Positions 7,822-14,609 of a stretch of 20,527 nt of DNA are shown piece after piece. A program made the translations under genes and the position numbers. The notes below the pieces were generated by a model. The model did not search any database. It was given only the letters and a program-made list of their open reading frames with translations, and was not told the DNA's origin. Source of the stretch: Planctomycetota bacterium (GTDB taxonomy: Bacteria > Planctomycetota > Phycisphaerae > UBA1845 > Fen-1342); NCBI GenBank assembly GCA_030616465.1, contig JAUWXH010000002.1, positions 1 to 20,527 of the forward strand, written 5' to 3'. Position 1 is the first letter of the stretch. Each line of letters begins with the position of its first letter.

Positions 7822-9728
7822 GGGGCGGGCTCCGAGTTCACTTCGGTCGGCGGGAAGCGGTCAAGGACCGAATCGAGGCGCGGGCGGCCGAACAGCTCGT
7901 CCTGGCATTCGGTCCTGCCGGAATCCTGCTCCCCGCGGATGAGATCCAGCAGGAAAGTCCGCATGCGCGTGCCTTCGTCATCCCAGAGACGGCGACCGAG
8001 CAACCGCTCCTTGAGCTTCAGTGCGGCCAGGTGCTTGGGGTTGTTGTGCAGGGCCATCCGCACGTTGAGCAGGGCTTTCTCCAGGTCGTCGCGCTCCGCC
8101 TGGCAAAAGGCCTCCTGATAGAAGGCCTGCGCCAGACGCTCGCGCCCGAGGCCCACCAGCCCTTTGCGGCTGCCCACGCGAATGCGTTCCACGTCATCGA
8201 GCAGGGCGGCGTAGCGCGCCTGCTCCTTGTCGGTGTTTTTGAGAACGTGCACGGTCAGCAGGATGATGACTTCCTCGCGGACGGTTCCCTCGGTCGCGCT
8301 TTGGAAGAGCAGACCCAGACCGGGAATGTTGCCCAAAACCGGGACCTGGCTTTTGGAGCTGATGGTTCGCTCGCGGAACAGGCCCGCGATCAGGATGGTA
8401 TGCCCGTCGTCCACCAGGATGCTGGCGTGCGCCTCGGTGGTCTCCTCGAAGGGCAGGTTCGCCGCGGTGAGTCCCCCGTTGCTGTCCTTGGGGTGCACCT
8501 CCAGGCGGACGGTGTCGTCGTCATTGATGCAGGGTATGAAGCGGATCTGCGTTCCGGTTTCGAGGAACTCGACGCTCTGGATCGCGGCCGTTTCGGTGAC
8601 GGTGGTGGTCAGATAGCCGTCACGCCGTCCGACCTGGACCGAAGCTTCCTGCTTGTTCAGAGCGACTATCTTGGGGTTGGCGACCACGACCACATCGGTG
8701 ACCTCTTCCAAGGCTCGGACAAACGCGGCAACGTTGTTGCGGATGATCCCGAACGAGAAGCCGCCGCCCGGTCTAAGGCTGGCGGTCAAGTCGGTGCCGA
8801 CGTTGAAGGTGGTGTGCTCGAAGTCGATGGGCGGCGTCGGTCCCAGGGTCAGGTTCTGCGAACCGATGCTGGTGCTGGAGACGTCCAGGAAATCGACCCC
8901 GCCCAGCAGGGTGAAGTCGATGCCGAACTGGTTGTTCTCGGTCAGCGTGGCCCGCAGGATGGTCGCCTCGATGAGGACCTGCTTGGGGCGCACGTCGATT
9001 TGCTGGAGGAGCTGTTCGATCGCAGTAAGCCGCTCCGGGGTGTCGGTTACGATGAGATAGTCGCTTCCGACCTCTGTGATCTCCACGATTGACTTGACCG
9101 CCCCTGACCCTCCCGCGCTCCCGCTGACCGTTAGCGAACCGGCCGGGCCCAGAAGCGCCTTGACCGCCGTGGCCGCCTCGATCTTGGTGATGTAGCGCAG
9201 CTTGAAGAGGCGCGTCAGCGGCGGCGGCATCTGAGCGGTAATCTCCTGAGGCGTCCCGACGAAGAAGGTCTTGCCGAGCTGCCGGTAGCCGTACTGGTTG
9301 GGCGTCAAGATTGCGTCCAGCGCCTCGGTGAGCGTCACCCCGTAGAGGTTGGCGGAGATCTTGCCCTGCACGCTCGTGCTGGCGACGATATTGGTGCGGG
9401 CTTGATAACTGAGCATTTCCAGGATCGCGCCGATCTCCGTGTCGCGCACGTGCACGTCAACCAGCCCGGTGTCGGTAATGGTGACTTGATCGAGACGTGT
9501 CGGCGTCGAGGCGGGCGCTTCCTGTGACGAAGCTGCGGTACCTGCCGCCGGGGCGCTCGGTTGTGAGGTGGGGGTGTCCGGCTCACGTTCATCGCCGGCC
9601 AGGACCGCTGCCGGCCAGGCGATGGCGACCACGACCAGGCTCCACCGGCTCAGGCGGGGCGCCGCCGCAGCACGTGCCGGGCGGGGAGATTCGCAGGCTC
9701 GCCAGCGGTTACCGGGCAATGTTGTCAC
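7818..9728 (-). CDS. gspD: Secretin (GspD/PilQ class) with C-terminal helical extension
   Basis: This is the outer-membrane channel of the secretion/pilus machine. The 636-aa product starts at a GTG (9728); the only other in-frame option before the signal peptide is a TTG three codons later, and no clear Shine-Dalgarno is visible. A signal peptide (hydrophobic core about 30-45) is followed by a Ser/Thr/Pro/Ala linker. An N0/STN-like domain lies at about 88-142, an N1-type domain at about 172-246, and the secretin core at about 249-496. The core has the hallmark VPVLGNIPGLGLLF at 462-475 and ends EEVIILLTVHVL. About 140 further residues follow, largely helical and TPR-like around 530-580. One or two N-domains make it shorter at the periplasmic end than classic GspD, which has four (N0-N3). 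It is cotranscribed with the TPR lipoprotein and convergent with gspG. Confidence 0.93.
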   Translation of the reverse strand: MTTLPGNRWRACESPRPARAAAAPRLSRWSLVVVAIAWPAAVLAGDEREPDTPTSQPSAPAAGTAASSQEAPASTPTRLDQVTITDTGLVDVHVRDTEIGAILEMLSYQARTNIVASTSVQGKISANLYGVTLTEALDAILTPNQYGYRQLGKTFFVGTPQEITAQMPPPLTRLFKLRYITKIEAATAVKALLGPAGSLTVSGSAGGSGAVKSIVEITEVGSDYLIVTDTPERLTAIEQLLQQIDVRPKQVLIEATILRATLTENNQFGIDFTLLGGVDFLDVSSTSIGSQNLTLGPTPPIDFEHTTFNVGTDLTASLRPGGGFSFGIIRNNVAAFVRALEEVTDVVVVANPKIVALNKQEASVQVGRRDGYLTTTVTETAAIQSVEFLETGTQIRFIPCINDDDTVRLEVHPKDSNGGLTAANLPFEETTEAHASILVDDGHTILIAGLFRERTISSKSQVPVLGNIPGLGLLFQSATEGTVREEVIILLTVHVLKNTDKEQARYAALLDDVERIRVGSRKGLVGLGRERLAQAFYQEAFCQAERDDLEKALLNVRMALHNNPKHLAALKLKERLLGRRLWDDEGTRMRTFLLDLIRGEQDSGRTECQDELFGRPRLDSVLDRFPPTEVNSEPAP

Positions 9729-10250
9729 CGCGCATTCGGGTGGACTACCGTTTGGGGCAGGCCGAGTGCTCGAGACCTACCACGCCGCTCCCTCGTAGAT
9801 CGGAAGCACGTTATCGGCATCTTCAAGAAATGTGGGGCGTGCACCGGACGGGGCCGCGCCCGTGCAGGAACGTGGTCTGGTCTGGCGGCGGCAATCGCGG
9901 TGTGGCGGCAGCCGGCCGCGGGCAGGCCTGCGCGTGAGAGGACGGCCGCTCGGCGGACGAGACGACCGATAAAAAGCGGTTCGGCCAAGGTCTTCACGAG
10001 GCGTGGGCTTCAGCCCGCGCGGCCCCGACCCGCACGCGTCCGGGGCTGTCTGGTCCAACCTCCGCTCGAGAACGGGCCGCGTGAAACGACCGGGGAGGTC
10101 ACAACGCCGGTTCGATCGGGCGCAAACATGGACGGCTCGCCGGCGACGCTACGCCCACCGGTCATGCCCGCCGAACCAAAGTAGGCCTCCACCCTAGACG
10201 ATATCACGACAGGGTTGGGTGCCGTCAGACTCTGCCCGAGGGATGCCGAT
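9729..10250. other. 522-base divergent intergenic region
   Basis: This spacer separates the secretin unit (-) from the minor pseudopilin operon (+) and must hold promoters for both, but I could not place either one with confidence. Features seen are TTATCGGCA at 9811-9819 (shared with the gspG leader; its complement GCCGATAA matches a sigma28 -10 but lacks a matching -35), the hairpin at 10001-10020, and a second imperfect hairpin with arms GCCCCGA and TCCGGGGC at about 10020-10045. No ORF here has recognisable protein features. Confidence 0.6.
10001..10020. repeat. Short palindrome in the divergent spacer
   Basis: GCGTGGGC and GCCCGCGC pair across a TTCA loop (8 bp, one G-T pair). The GGGC-loop-GCCC core resembles the palindrome at 7016-7032 and may be a degenerate member of a dispersed REP-like family. 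There is no T-run, so it is not an intrinsic terminator. Confidence 0.45.
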
Positions 10251-10766
10251 ATGCGCGTGTGCGCCAAGCCAATCCGGGCCCGGCCCCGAAGGTCGCCGGC
10301 CGACCGGCCGCTGTGCGGGGGGTTCAGCTTAGTCGAGCTGGTGATGGTCGTCGTCATCATCGCCATCCTCGCTGCGATGGCCGTCCCGCGCTTCGGCGAC
10401 TCTCTTGCGCACCGGCGCGTCGAGGCCGCGGCCAGGCGCATCGTCGCCGATCTGGCGCTGGCCCAACGGCGGGCGAAGGCCACCAGCGCCAGCCAGACGG
10501 TCACCTTTAACACGGGCGAACATATGTACGTCATCGAGGGTGCGCAGGACTTGGACCACCCCAGCGACGTATACAAGGTATCGCTATTGGATGACCCCTA
10601 CGGAGCGGCGATCGTCACAATCGACTTGGGTGCGGACACCCCGAGGAAGATCGTTTTTGACGGCTACGGCGTGCCGGACAGCGGCGGGACGATCGTCGTT
10701 GAAGCCAGCGGGAATCAGAAGACCGTGACTGTCGACCCAGACACCGGCCGGGCTACCGTCCAATGA
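10251..10766 (+). CDS. gspH: Minor pseudopilin, GspH class
   Basis: This is a minor pseudopilin predicted to join the tip or shaft of the pseudopilus. The ATG at 10251 has a GAGGGA seven bases upstream; the TTG at 10215 lacks one. The product is 171 aa with a long basic leader ending in GG, cleavage before F25, and the helix FSLVELVMVVVIIAILAAM with Glu at +5. The segment RRIVADLALAQRRAKATSASQTVTFN is the typical GspH/FimT pattern of a helix leading into the first beta strand, and the rest is beta-rich (IVFDGYGVPDSGGTIVV). It heads a four-gene operon and overlaps the next gene by ATGA. The GspH assignment fits well, with FimT as the pilus equivalent. Confidence 0.88.
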   Translation: MRVCAKPIRARPRRSPADRPLCGGFSLVELVMVVVIIAILAAMAVPRFGDSLAHRRVEAAARRIVADLALAQRRAKATSASQTVTFNTGEHMYVIEGAQDLDHPSDVYKVSLLDDPYGAAIVTIDLGADTPRKIVFDGYGVPDSGGTIVVEASGNQKTVTVDPDTGRATVQ

Positions 10767-12421
10767 CCGCTTGTGAGACCTCTCTTACCCTGACGTTAAG
10801 CGCGCCGACGCGCGGGCGAGGCTTCACGCTGGCCGAACTGGTCGTGAGCATGGCCGTCATGAGCGTTCTCATGGTCGGCCTGGGGTCCGCGATCCTGATC
10901 GCCAGCCATGCGCTGCCCGACGGTGAGAGGGCGGCAACCCGGATCGTACAGAGCGCCACCGTGGCCGGTCAGATCGTCGAGGAGCTCCGTTCCGCGATTT
11001 GGATTCGAGAGCATACCGCCACGAGTGTCGAGTTCGCGGTCCCCGACCGCGATGGCGACGGCAACGCCGAGAGAATCCGCTACGCCTGGTCGGGCACTTC
11101 CGGCGACCCGCTCACGCGGCAGTACAACGGCGGTAAGGTCGTCGATGTCCTGGACGACGTTAACGAGTTTGATCTTGGCTACGACCTGAAGGCGGTGACC
11201 GAGGAGTACCCGGGGGTACCCGTGGAGGGTGCGGAACAGGAGCTGGCCAGCCACGGCGACGTATACGGCGATGCGAACAGCTTCCCCATCCAGAAGGATG
11301 AGTGGCCGGGGCAGTACTTCAAGCCGACACTGACGGGCGACGCCCTCAGTTGGCGCGTTACAAAGGCCCATGTCTACATGAGGGCTGACGGACCGCATAT
11401 CGAGGAGACCGCCGTAGAGCTGCGCCTGCCCGACGGGAACCGGCTTCCCACCGACGCGATCCTGGACGAGTACGCTCTTCCCGAGAGCAGCCTTCACGAC
11501 TGGTACGAGTGGCACGAGATTCCATTCAGCAAGGTGCCCGACCTCAGCCCGGGAAGCGGACTCTGTCTGGTCTTGAAGAATGCGAGCGGTGGCGGCGTCT
11601 CGGGTAGAATCCGGTACGACGACGGCGGCGGTTCGGGTGGCATCAATACCAAAGACGGCGGCAGCTCGTGGTCCTACTTCTCTAACATCGCGAGGCTCCA
11701 CTACGTCTACGGCACGGTGAGCACGCCCGGGCCTCCACAGACGGCCACACGCTACTACGTGACCGGCGTCCGTGTGGCCATGCAGGCAGGTAGTGATCCG
11801 GGCGCGCGCGTCGTCACGACCGCGCAGACCCTCAATCGCCCCGAGTTGCTCTCGGGCTTGTGGGAAGCCGACTTCGAGACTGACCCGAGGTTGGACCACA
11901 ACGGCGATGGGAACGACGACTGGGTGGTCGGCATGGGCGCATTCAACCCAGCGTCCCTCGTCGATGGCGTCTGGCACGTGGACTCGAAGCTGGAAAGCTC
12001 TCCAGGTAATGATTATGTCAGACTGACGACCGCCGAGGTGCGCTTCCGCAATACCAGCGTCGGTGGCATGGGGGCCGTGTTCAGGATCAACGCCGACTGG
12101 TCCGGGGGGACCTATGCACCGATTCAGGTTTTCCTTCAGTTGCAGACGGACAACACACAGACGCTAACCGTGTTCAAGGCGCTCAACGAAGCGACGCTGG
12201 CGGAGTTGATCCGCGTGACCGGCCTCTCTAGCGGTTTTGTCAGCTTAAGACTCGTCATTGATCCGGACCTCGATACGGTGAGCGTCACGGTGGGTGGTAT
12301 GCACCGCGGCACGTACCGATACAGCAAGTTCCCTCCGCCAGCAGGGAAACGCTACGTCAGCATGGCCGCGCACATTAGCACCAGTGAGTACGACTACGTA
12401 TCCGTACGCGTCGCGGAATAA
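10763..12421 (+). CDS. gspJ: Oversized GspJ/PilW-like pseudopilin with two added beta-sandwich regions
   Basis: This is a minor pseudopilin of the J/PilW type. The leader ends RGRG, with cleavage before F21 and the helix FTLAELVVSMAVMSVLMVGL carrying Glu at +5. Residues about 55-145 hold the J-like globular part (EFAVPDRDGDGNAERIRY, then a short run ending in a VNEFDLGYDL strand). At 552 aa it is more than twice the usual GspJ length of about 200. Residues about 185-345 form a beta-rich block containing AVELRLPDG, WYEWHEIPFSKVPDLSPG and LCLVLKNASG, which resembles the choice-of-anchor R/jelly-roll type. Residues about 366-552 form a second block that starts with a calcium-loop-like DHNGDGNDDW and continues as alternating strands, like LamG/concanavalin lectin folds. 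Both extra domain names are inference. The gene is coupled to gspH by a four-base overlap. Confidence 0.82.
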   Translation: MTACETSLTLTLSAPTRGRGFTLAELVVSMAVMSVLMVGLGSAILIASHALPDGERAATRIVQSATVAGQIVEELRSAIWIREHTATSVEFAVPDRDGDGNAERIRYAWSGTSGDPLTRQYNGGKVVDVLDDVNEFDLGYDLKAVTEEYPGVPVEGAEQELASHGDVYGDANSFPIQKDEWPGQYFKPTLTGDALSWRVTKAHVYMRADGPHIEETAVELRLPDGNRLPTDAILDEYALPESSLHDWYEWHEIPFSKVPDLSPGSGLCLVLKNASGGGVSGRIRYDDGGGSGGINTKDGGSSWSYFSNIARLHYVYGTVSTPGPPQTATRYYVTGVRVAMQAGSDPGARVVTTAQTLNRPELLSGLWEADFETDPRLDHNGDGNDDWVVGMGAFNPASLVDGVWHVDSKLESSPGNDYVRLTTAEVRFRNTSVGGMGAVFRINADWSGGTYAPIQVFLQLQTDNTQTLTVFKALNEATLAELIRVTGLSSGFVSLRLVIDPDLDTVSVTVGGMHRGTYRYSKFPPPAGKRYVSMAAHISTSEYDYVSVRVAE

Positions 12422-12432
12422 GGGCATCGTTC

Positions 12433-12981
12433 ATGAGTCTTCTGTCCCGGCATAGCCTGAGCGAGTGCCGCGCCCGGCGGGGCCTGACCCTGGCCGAAGC
12501 GGTCGTCTCGATGCTGATCGTCAGTGTCATGCTCGTAGCCGCCCTCAACACCGTCGGTGCCTCGCGGACGACGCAGAAGAAGACCGCCGATCGCAGCCGT
12601 GGGTTCCTGCTGGCCGAAAACCTGATGTCCGAGATCCTCCAGCAGGCCTATGAGGCTCCGGACCTCGCGCCCGGCAGCTTTGGACTCGAGGGCGCTGAGG
12701 TAGGCGACGGCAGCCGAAGCCTCTGGGATGACGTCGACGACTACGACGGCTGGTCGGCCTCCCCGCCACAGCAAAAGGACGGCACTGAGCTCGGCGAGTT
12801 CAAGGGGTGGACGCGCAGCGCGGAGGTGCGGTGGGTGAACCCCGCAGTATCATTGAGCGTGTCAGGCACAGACACCGGTGTCAAGCGGGTCGTCGTCACT
12901 GTAACGGACGGCGCTACGGTCGTCGTTTCGCTGGTTGCCATTCGGACGGACGCCCTGCAATTCGTCCCGGAGTTTGACTGA
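12433..12981 (+). CDS. gspI: Minor pseudopilin, GspI/PilV class
   Basis: This 182-aa minor pseudopilin has a basic leader ending CRARRG and is cleaved before L18 to expose LTLAEAVVSMLIVSVMLVAA, with Glu at +5. The helix continues through FLLAENLMSEILQQA, a pattern typical of GspI/PilV proteins. The C-terminal part is a small beta domain (RSAEVRWVNPAVSLSVSG, then VKRVVVTVTDGATVVVSLVA). It starts 11 bases after the J-type gene and its TGA overlaps the next ATG (TGATG). In T2SS, GspI nucleates the I-J-K tip complex; the same role is likely here because J- and K-type genes flank it. Confidence 0.83.
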   Translation: MSLLSRHSLSECRARRGLTLAEAVVSMLIVSVMLVAALNTVGASRTTQKKTADRSRGFLLAENLMSEILQQAYEAPDLAPGSFGLEGAEVGDGSRSLWDDVDDYDGWSASPPQQKDGTELGEFKGWTRSAEVRWVNPAVSLSVSGTDTGVKRVVVTVTDGATVVVSLVAIRTDALQFVPEFD

Positions 12982-13886
12982 TGCGGGCCAGACGGCGTTG
13001 TCGTCGCGGCGGTATGTATGTGGCGGTGCTGATGACCGCGATGATCGTGGCCGTGATCGGCATCTCCGCACTGACGATCACGCGCATCGAGCTCCGCTCG
13101 GCCGAGGGCGCCAAGGACACGATCGAGGCGCGCTTCTACGCTCAGTCCGCGCTTGAGATCAGTTCGTATTTGATCAATAAGGACCGGAACTGGCGGACCA
13201 CCTACTCCAACGACAGTTGGGTAGCAGAGCAGCCGATCGGTAACGGCACATACACCTGGAAACTCGTGGACGAGCGGGACGCTGACCTGGCGAACGACCC
13301 CAACCGGCCGGTGCGGCTGTACGGCAAGGCGACCGTCCACGAAGCGCTGCGCATCTACAGCGTGCTTCTGGAACCACCTACGCCCAAGCCCAACCTGCTG
13401 TCCAATGGCGGCATGGAGAGCGGGACAACCGGTTGGTATGGGTACTTCTGTGACATCGGGTCGGTCACGGGCGAGCAACACAGCGGCACGGCAGCGCTCG
13501 AAGCAAAGAACCGGGTTGACTACTACGCGGGCTCCGCTCAAACCATCACCGGCACGATTGAAAACGGCAGGACGTATGAGCTCCAGGCCTGGGTGAAAAT
13601 GTGGTCGGGCGCGTCCATCGTGCGATTCGTGATGTACGTGGAAAACACGTTCTCTCAGTACTGGTGGTTTATTGACGGCGAGACTTTGGTCGGGAATACG
13701 GAGTGGACGAGGATTACCGCCACGATGACTCCAACGTGGAGTGGAACCCTGAGCGAAGCTTTCGTGAAGGTCAGCACGGAATCCGGGACTGGTGAGTTCT
13801 ACGTCGACGACGTGGTTTTGAGAGTCGCGCCCGAGGTCAATCTTGTCGTCGTCGGCGGGAGTTTGCGGAGAGAGGTCCTTCCGTAG
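12981..13886 (+). CDS. gspK: GspK/PilX-like pseudopilin fused to a CBM4_9-like carbohydrate-binding module
   Basis: Residues 1-35 are a prepilin-type start: basic leader RRRCRRGG, then the hydrophobic helix MYVAVLMTAMIVAVIGISAL. There is no Glu at +5, as is normal for GspK alone among pseudopilins. Residues about 40-130 continue the helix (FYAQSALEISSYLI) into a short beta region. Residues about 137-282 match the CBM4_9 (CenC-type) pattern: NLLSNGGMESGTTGWYG at the start, then EQHSGTAALEA, GRTYELQAWVKMWSG, EWTRITATMTP and FYVDDVVLR at the end. That family binds polysaccharides through a jelly-roll. The long alpha domain of classic GspK is absent. The product is 301 aa, last in the operon, and starts in a one-base overlap with gspI. 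The fold call for the CBM is by eye. Confidence 0.82.
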   Translation: MRARRRCRRGGMYVAVLMTAMIVAVIGISALTITRIELRSAEGAKDTIEARFYAQSALEISSYLINKDRNWRTTYSNDSWVAEQPIGNGTYTWKLVDERDADLANDPNRPVRLYGKATVHEALRIYSVLLEPPTPKPNLLSNGGMESGTTGWYGYFCDIGSVTGEQHSGTAALEAKNRVDYYAGSAQTITGTIENGRTYELQAWVKMWSGASIVRFVMYVENTFSQYWWFIDGETLVGNTEWTRITATMTPTWSGTLSEAFVKVSTESGTGEFYVDDVVLRVAPEVNLVVVGGSLRREVLP

Positions 13887-14265
13887 CTGCGGTCGTCAAT
13901 CCCTTCGCTTCGCGACTTGCCGCGATAGGCCCGCGCCGTTAGGGCCACACCGTAGGCACGTCGGATCTGCGAGAGAGCCTCCCAAACGGCCATTTCCCAT
14001 TTGCCGCTTCCGAGGCCACGATTTTACCGGCGCGCCGAGAAACACTGGCGGACAAACCGACAGTAGCGCCCGGCGCGATGGGGGGGTGCCGACCGGCCTC
14101 ATTCTTCCGGGGGACCGGGTTGCGAAATCCGGGAAAGCGTTTTCTCGGCCATCCAATAAGCGGGGTCACCGGGCTCGACCGGGGCGCAGTGCGCGGCGCC
14201 GGTTGCTCTCGACGGGAGCCGCCCGACCGACATGCAAGTTGACCTCATCCTCGAAGGCAACCCGA
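13887..14265. other. Non-coding stretch between gspK and the riboswitch
   Basis: About 380 bases have no gene on + and no clear intrinsic terminator for the pseudopilin operon. On - it is the region downstream of the B12 riboswitch, where its regulated gene would be expected. Several overlapping ORFs exist on both strands (for example 13896-14156 and 13939-14169 on -), but their Arg/Pro-rich translations look like GC-driven shadow frames. The one candidate with a possible ribosome binding site is listed separately at 14099-14233. Confidence 0.6.
14099..14233 (-). CDS. Possible small ORF under the cobalamin riboswitch
   Basis: A 44-codon frame begins at the ATG 14233-14231, with a GAGG nine bases upstream, and ends at TGA 14101-14099. 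An in-frame ATG five codons earlier (14248) would give 49 aa but has its GAGG immediately adjacent. The translation includes VEPGDPAYWMAEKTLSRISQ, which is less Arg/Ala-biased than the neighbouring shadow frames. I recognise no family; it is not obviously CbtB or another small cobalt or B12 protein. It lies about 33 bases past the riboswitch P1 stem. An ORF this short could easily arise by chance. Confidence 0.25.
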   Translation of the reverse strand: MSVGRLPSRATGAAHCAPVEPGDPAYWMAEKTLSRISQPGPPEE

Positions 14266-14519
14266 GGTCTGGTCACACTGGCAGGTCTTCTGACTTCCGG
14301 GCTCGCGGCGGCCTGTCGCAGCGGCCTGCTTCTCGCAGGCCGTCGGCCGGCCACACCTACACGCTGCGTCTTCTCGGCGGACTCACCGGCTCCGCACCGG
14401 TGCCACCCACCAATGACAAAGGGCAGCGTTCGTTCCCGGTCACAGCGGCGGGACCGTTCCGGACTTTCACCGGATTCCCTATTCTTCCGACCGCCCCGAG
14501 CGGCCGGACACCAGCGACC
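14266..14519 (-). ncRNA. Cobalamin (B12) riboswitch
   Basis: On the minus strand the core elements of the cobalamin riboswitch class occur in order. First comes AATCCGGTGAAAGTCCGG, then the conserved CCCGCCGCTGTGA with the following CGGGAA stem closure. Next is an arm CGCTGC / GCAGCG enclosing CACCGG / CCGGTG, then a variable hairpin GGCCTGC / GCAGGCC, and finally the B12 box as GTCAGAAGACCTGCCAG. The P1 helix can be traced from the 5' strand at 14519-14510 (GGTCGCTGGT) to the 3' strand at 14273-14266 (ACCAGACC), with a two-base bulge. A promoter ends a few bases before P1. No B12 transport, synthesis or B12-dependent enzyme gene follows on this strand. Confidence 0.95.
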
Positions 14520-14528
14520 GTTACGGCT

Positions 14529-14557
14529 TATCTAACGACGCAACCCTGCCGTGTCAA
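14529..14557 (-). promoter_or_regulatory. Sigma70-type promoter driving the cobalamin riboswitch
   Basis: On the minus strand a perfect -35 TTGACA (14557-14552) is followed, after exactly 17 bases, by the -10-like TAGATA (14534-14529). The predicted start of transcription, near 14521-14523, falls directly at the 5' strand of the riboswitch P1 helix (14519). The -10 matches only three of six consensus bases, but the fit of spacing and position supports the call. Confidence 0.75.
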
Positions 14558-14609
14558 GGATCGTTTTCCAGAAGGCCTGGCACACCCGTCGCGAGGCGGT
14601 GCGCCGTTC

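Noticed and set aside
7264..9092. Two long + strand frames (7264-8118 and 8031-9092)
   Set aside because: They are antisense to the TPR lipoprotein and the secretin and have no ribosome binding site or recognisable domains.
9811..9818. Perfect sigma28-type -10 (GCCGATAA) on the minus strand upstream of the secretin
   Set aside because: There is no TAAA-like -35 at about 15 bases. The similar site at 5814-5821 would transcribe antisense into the pilP-like gene, so I do not call either a promoter.
10001..10045. Intrinsic terminator or small RNA in the divergent spacer
   Set aside because: The hairpins are not followed by a T-run on either strand and no promoter can be matched to them.
10796..11977. 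393-codon minus-strand frame
   Set aside because: It is fully antisense to the J-type pseudopilin, whose prepilin signal, operon overlaps and domain patterns are clear. The antisense product is Arg/Val/Asp-rich without motifs.
13896..14169. Minus-strand ORFs of 76-86 codons downstream of the riboswitch as its target gene
   Set aside because: Their translations are Arg/Pro/Gly-biased, lack a good ribosome binding site and match nothing I recognise. The shorter 14099-14233 frame is the better, though still weak, candidate.
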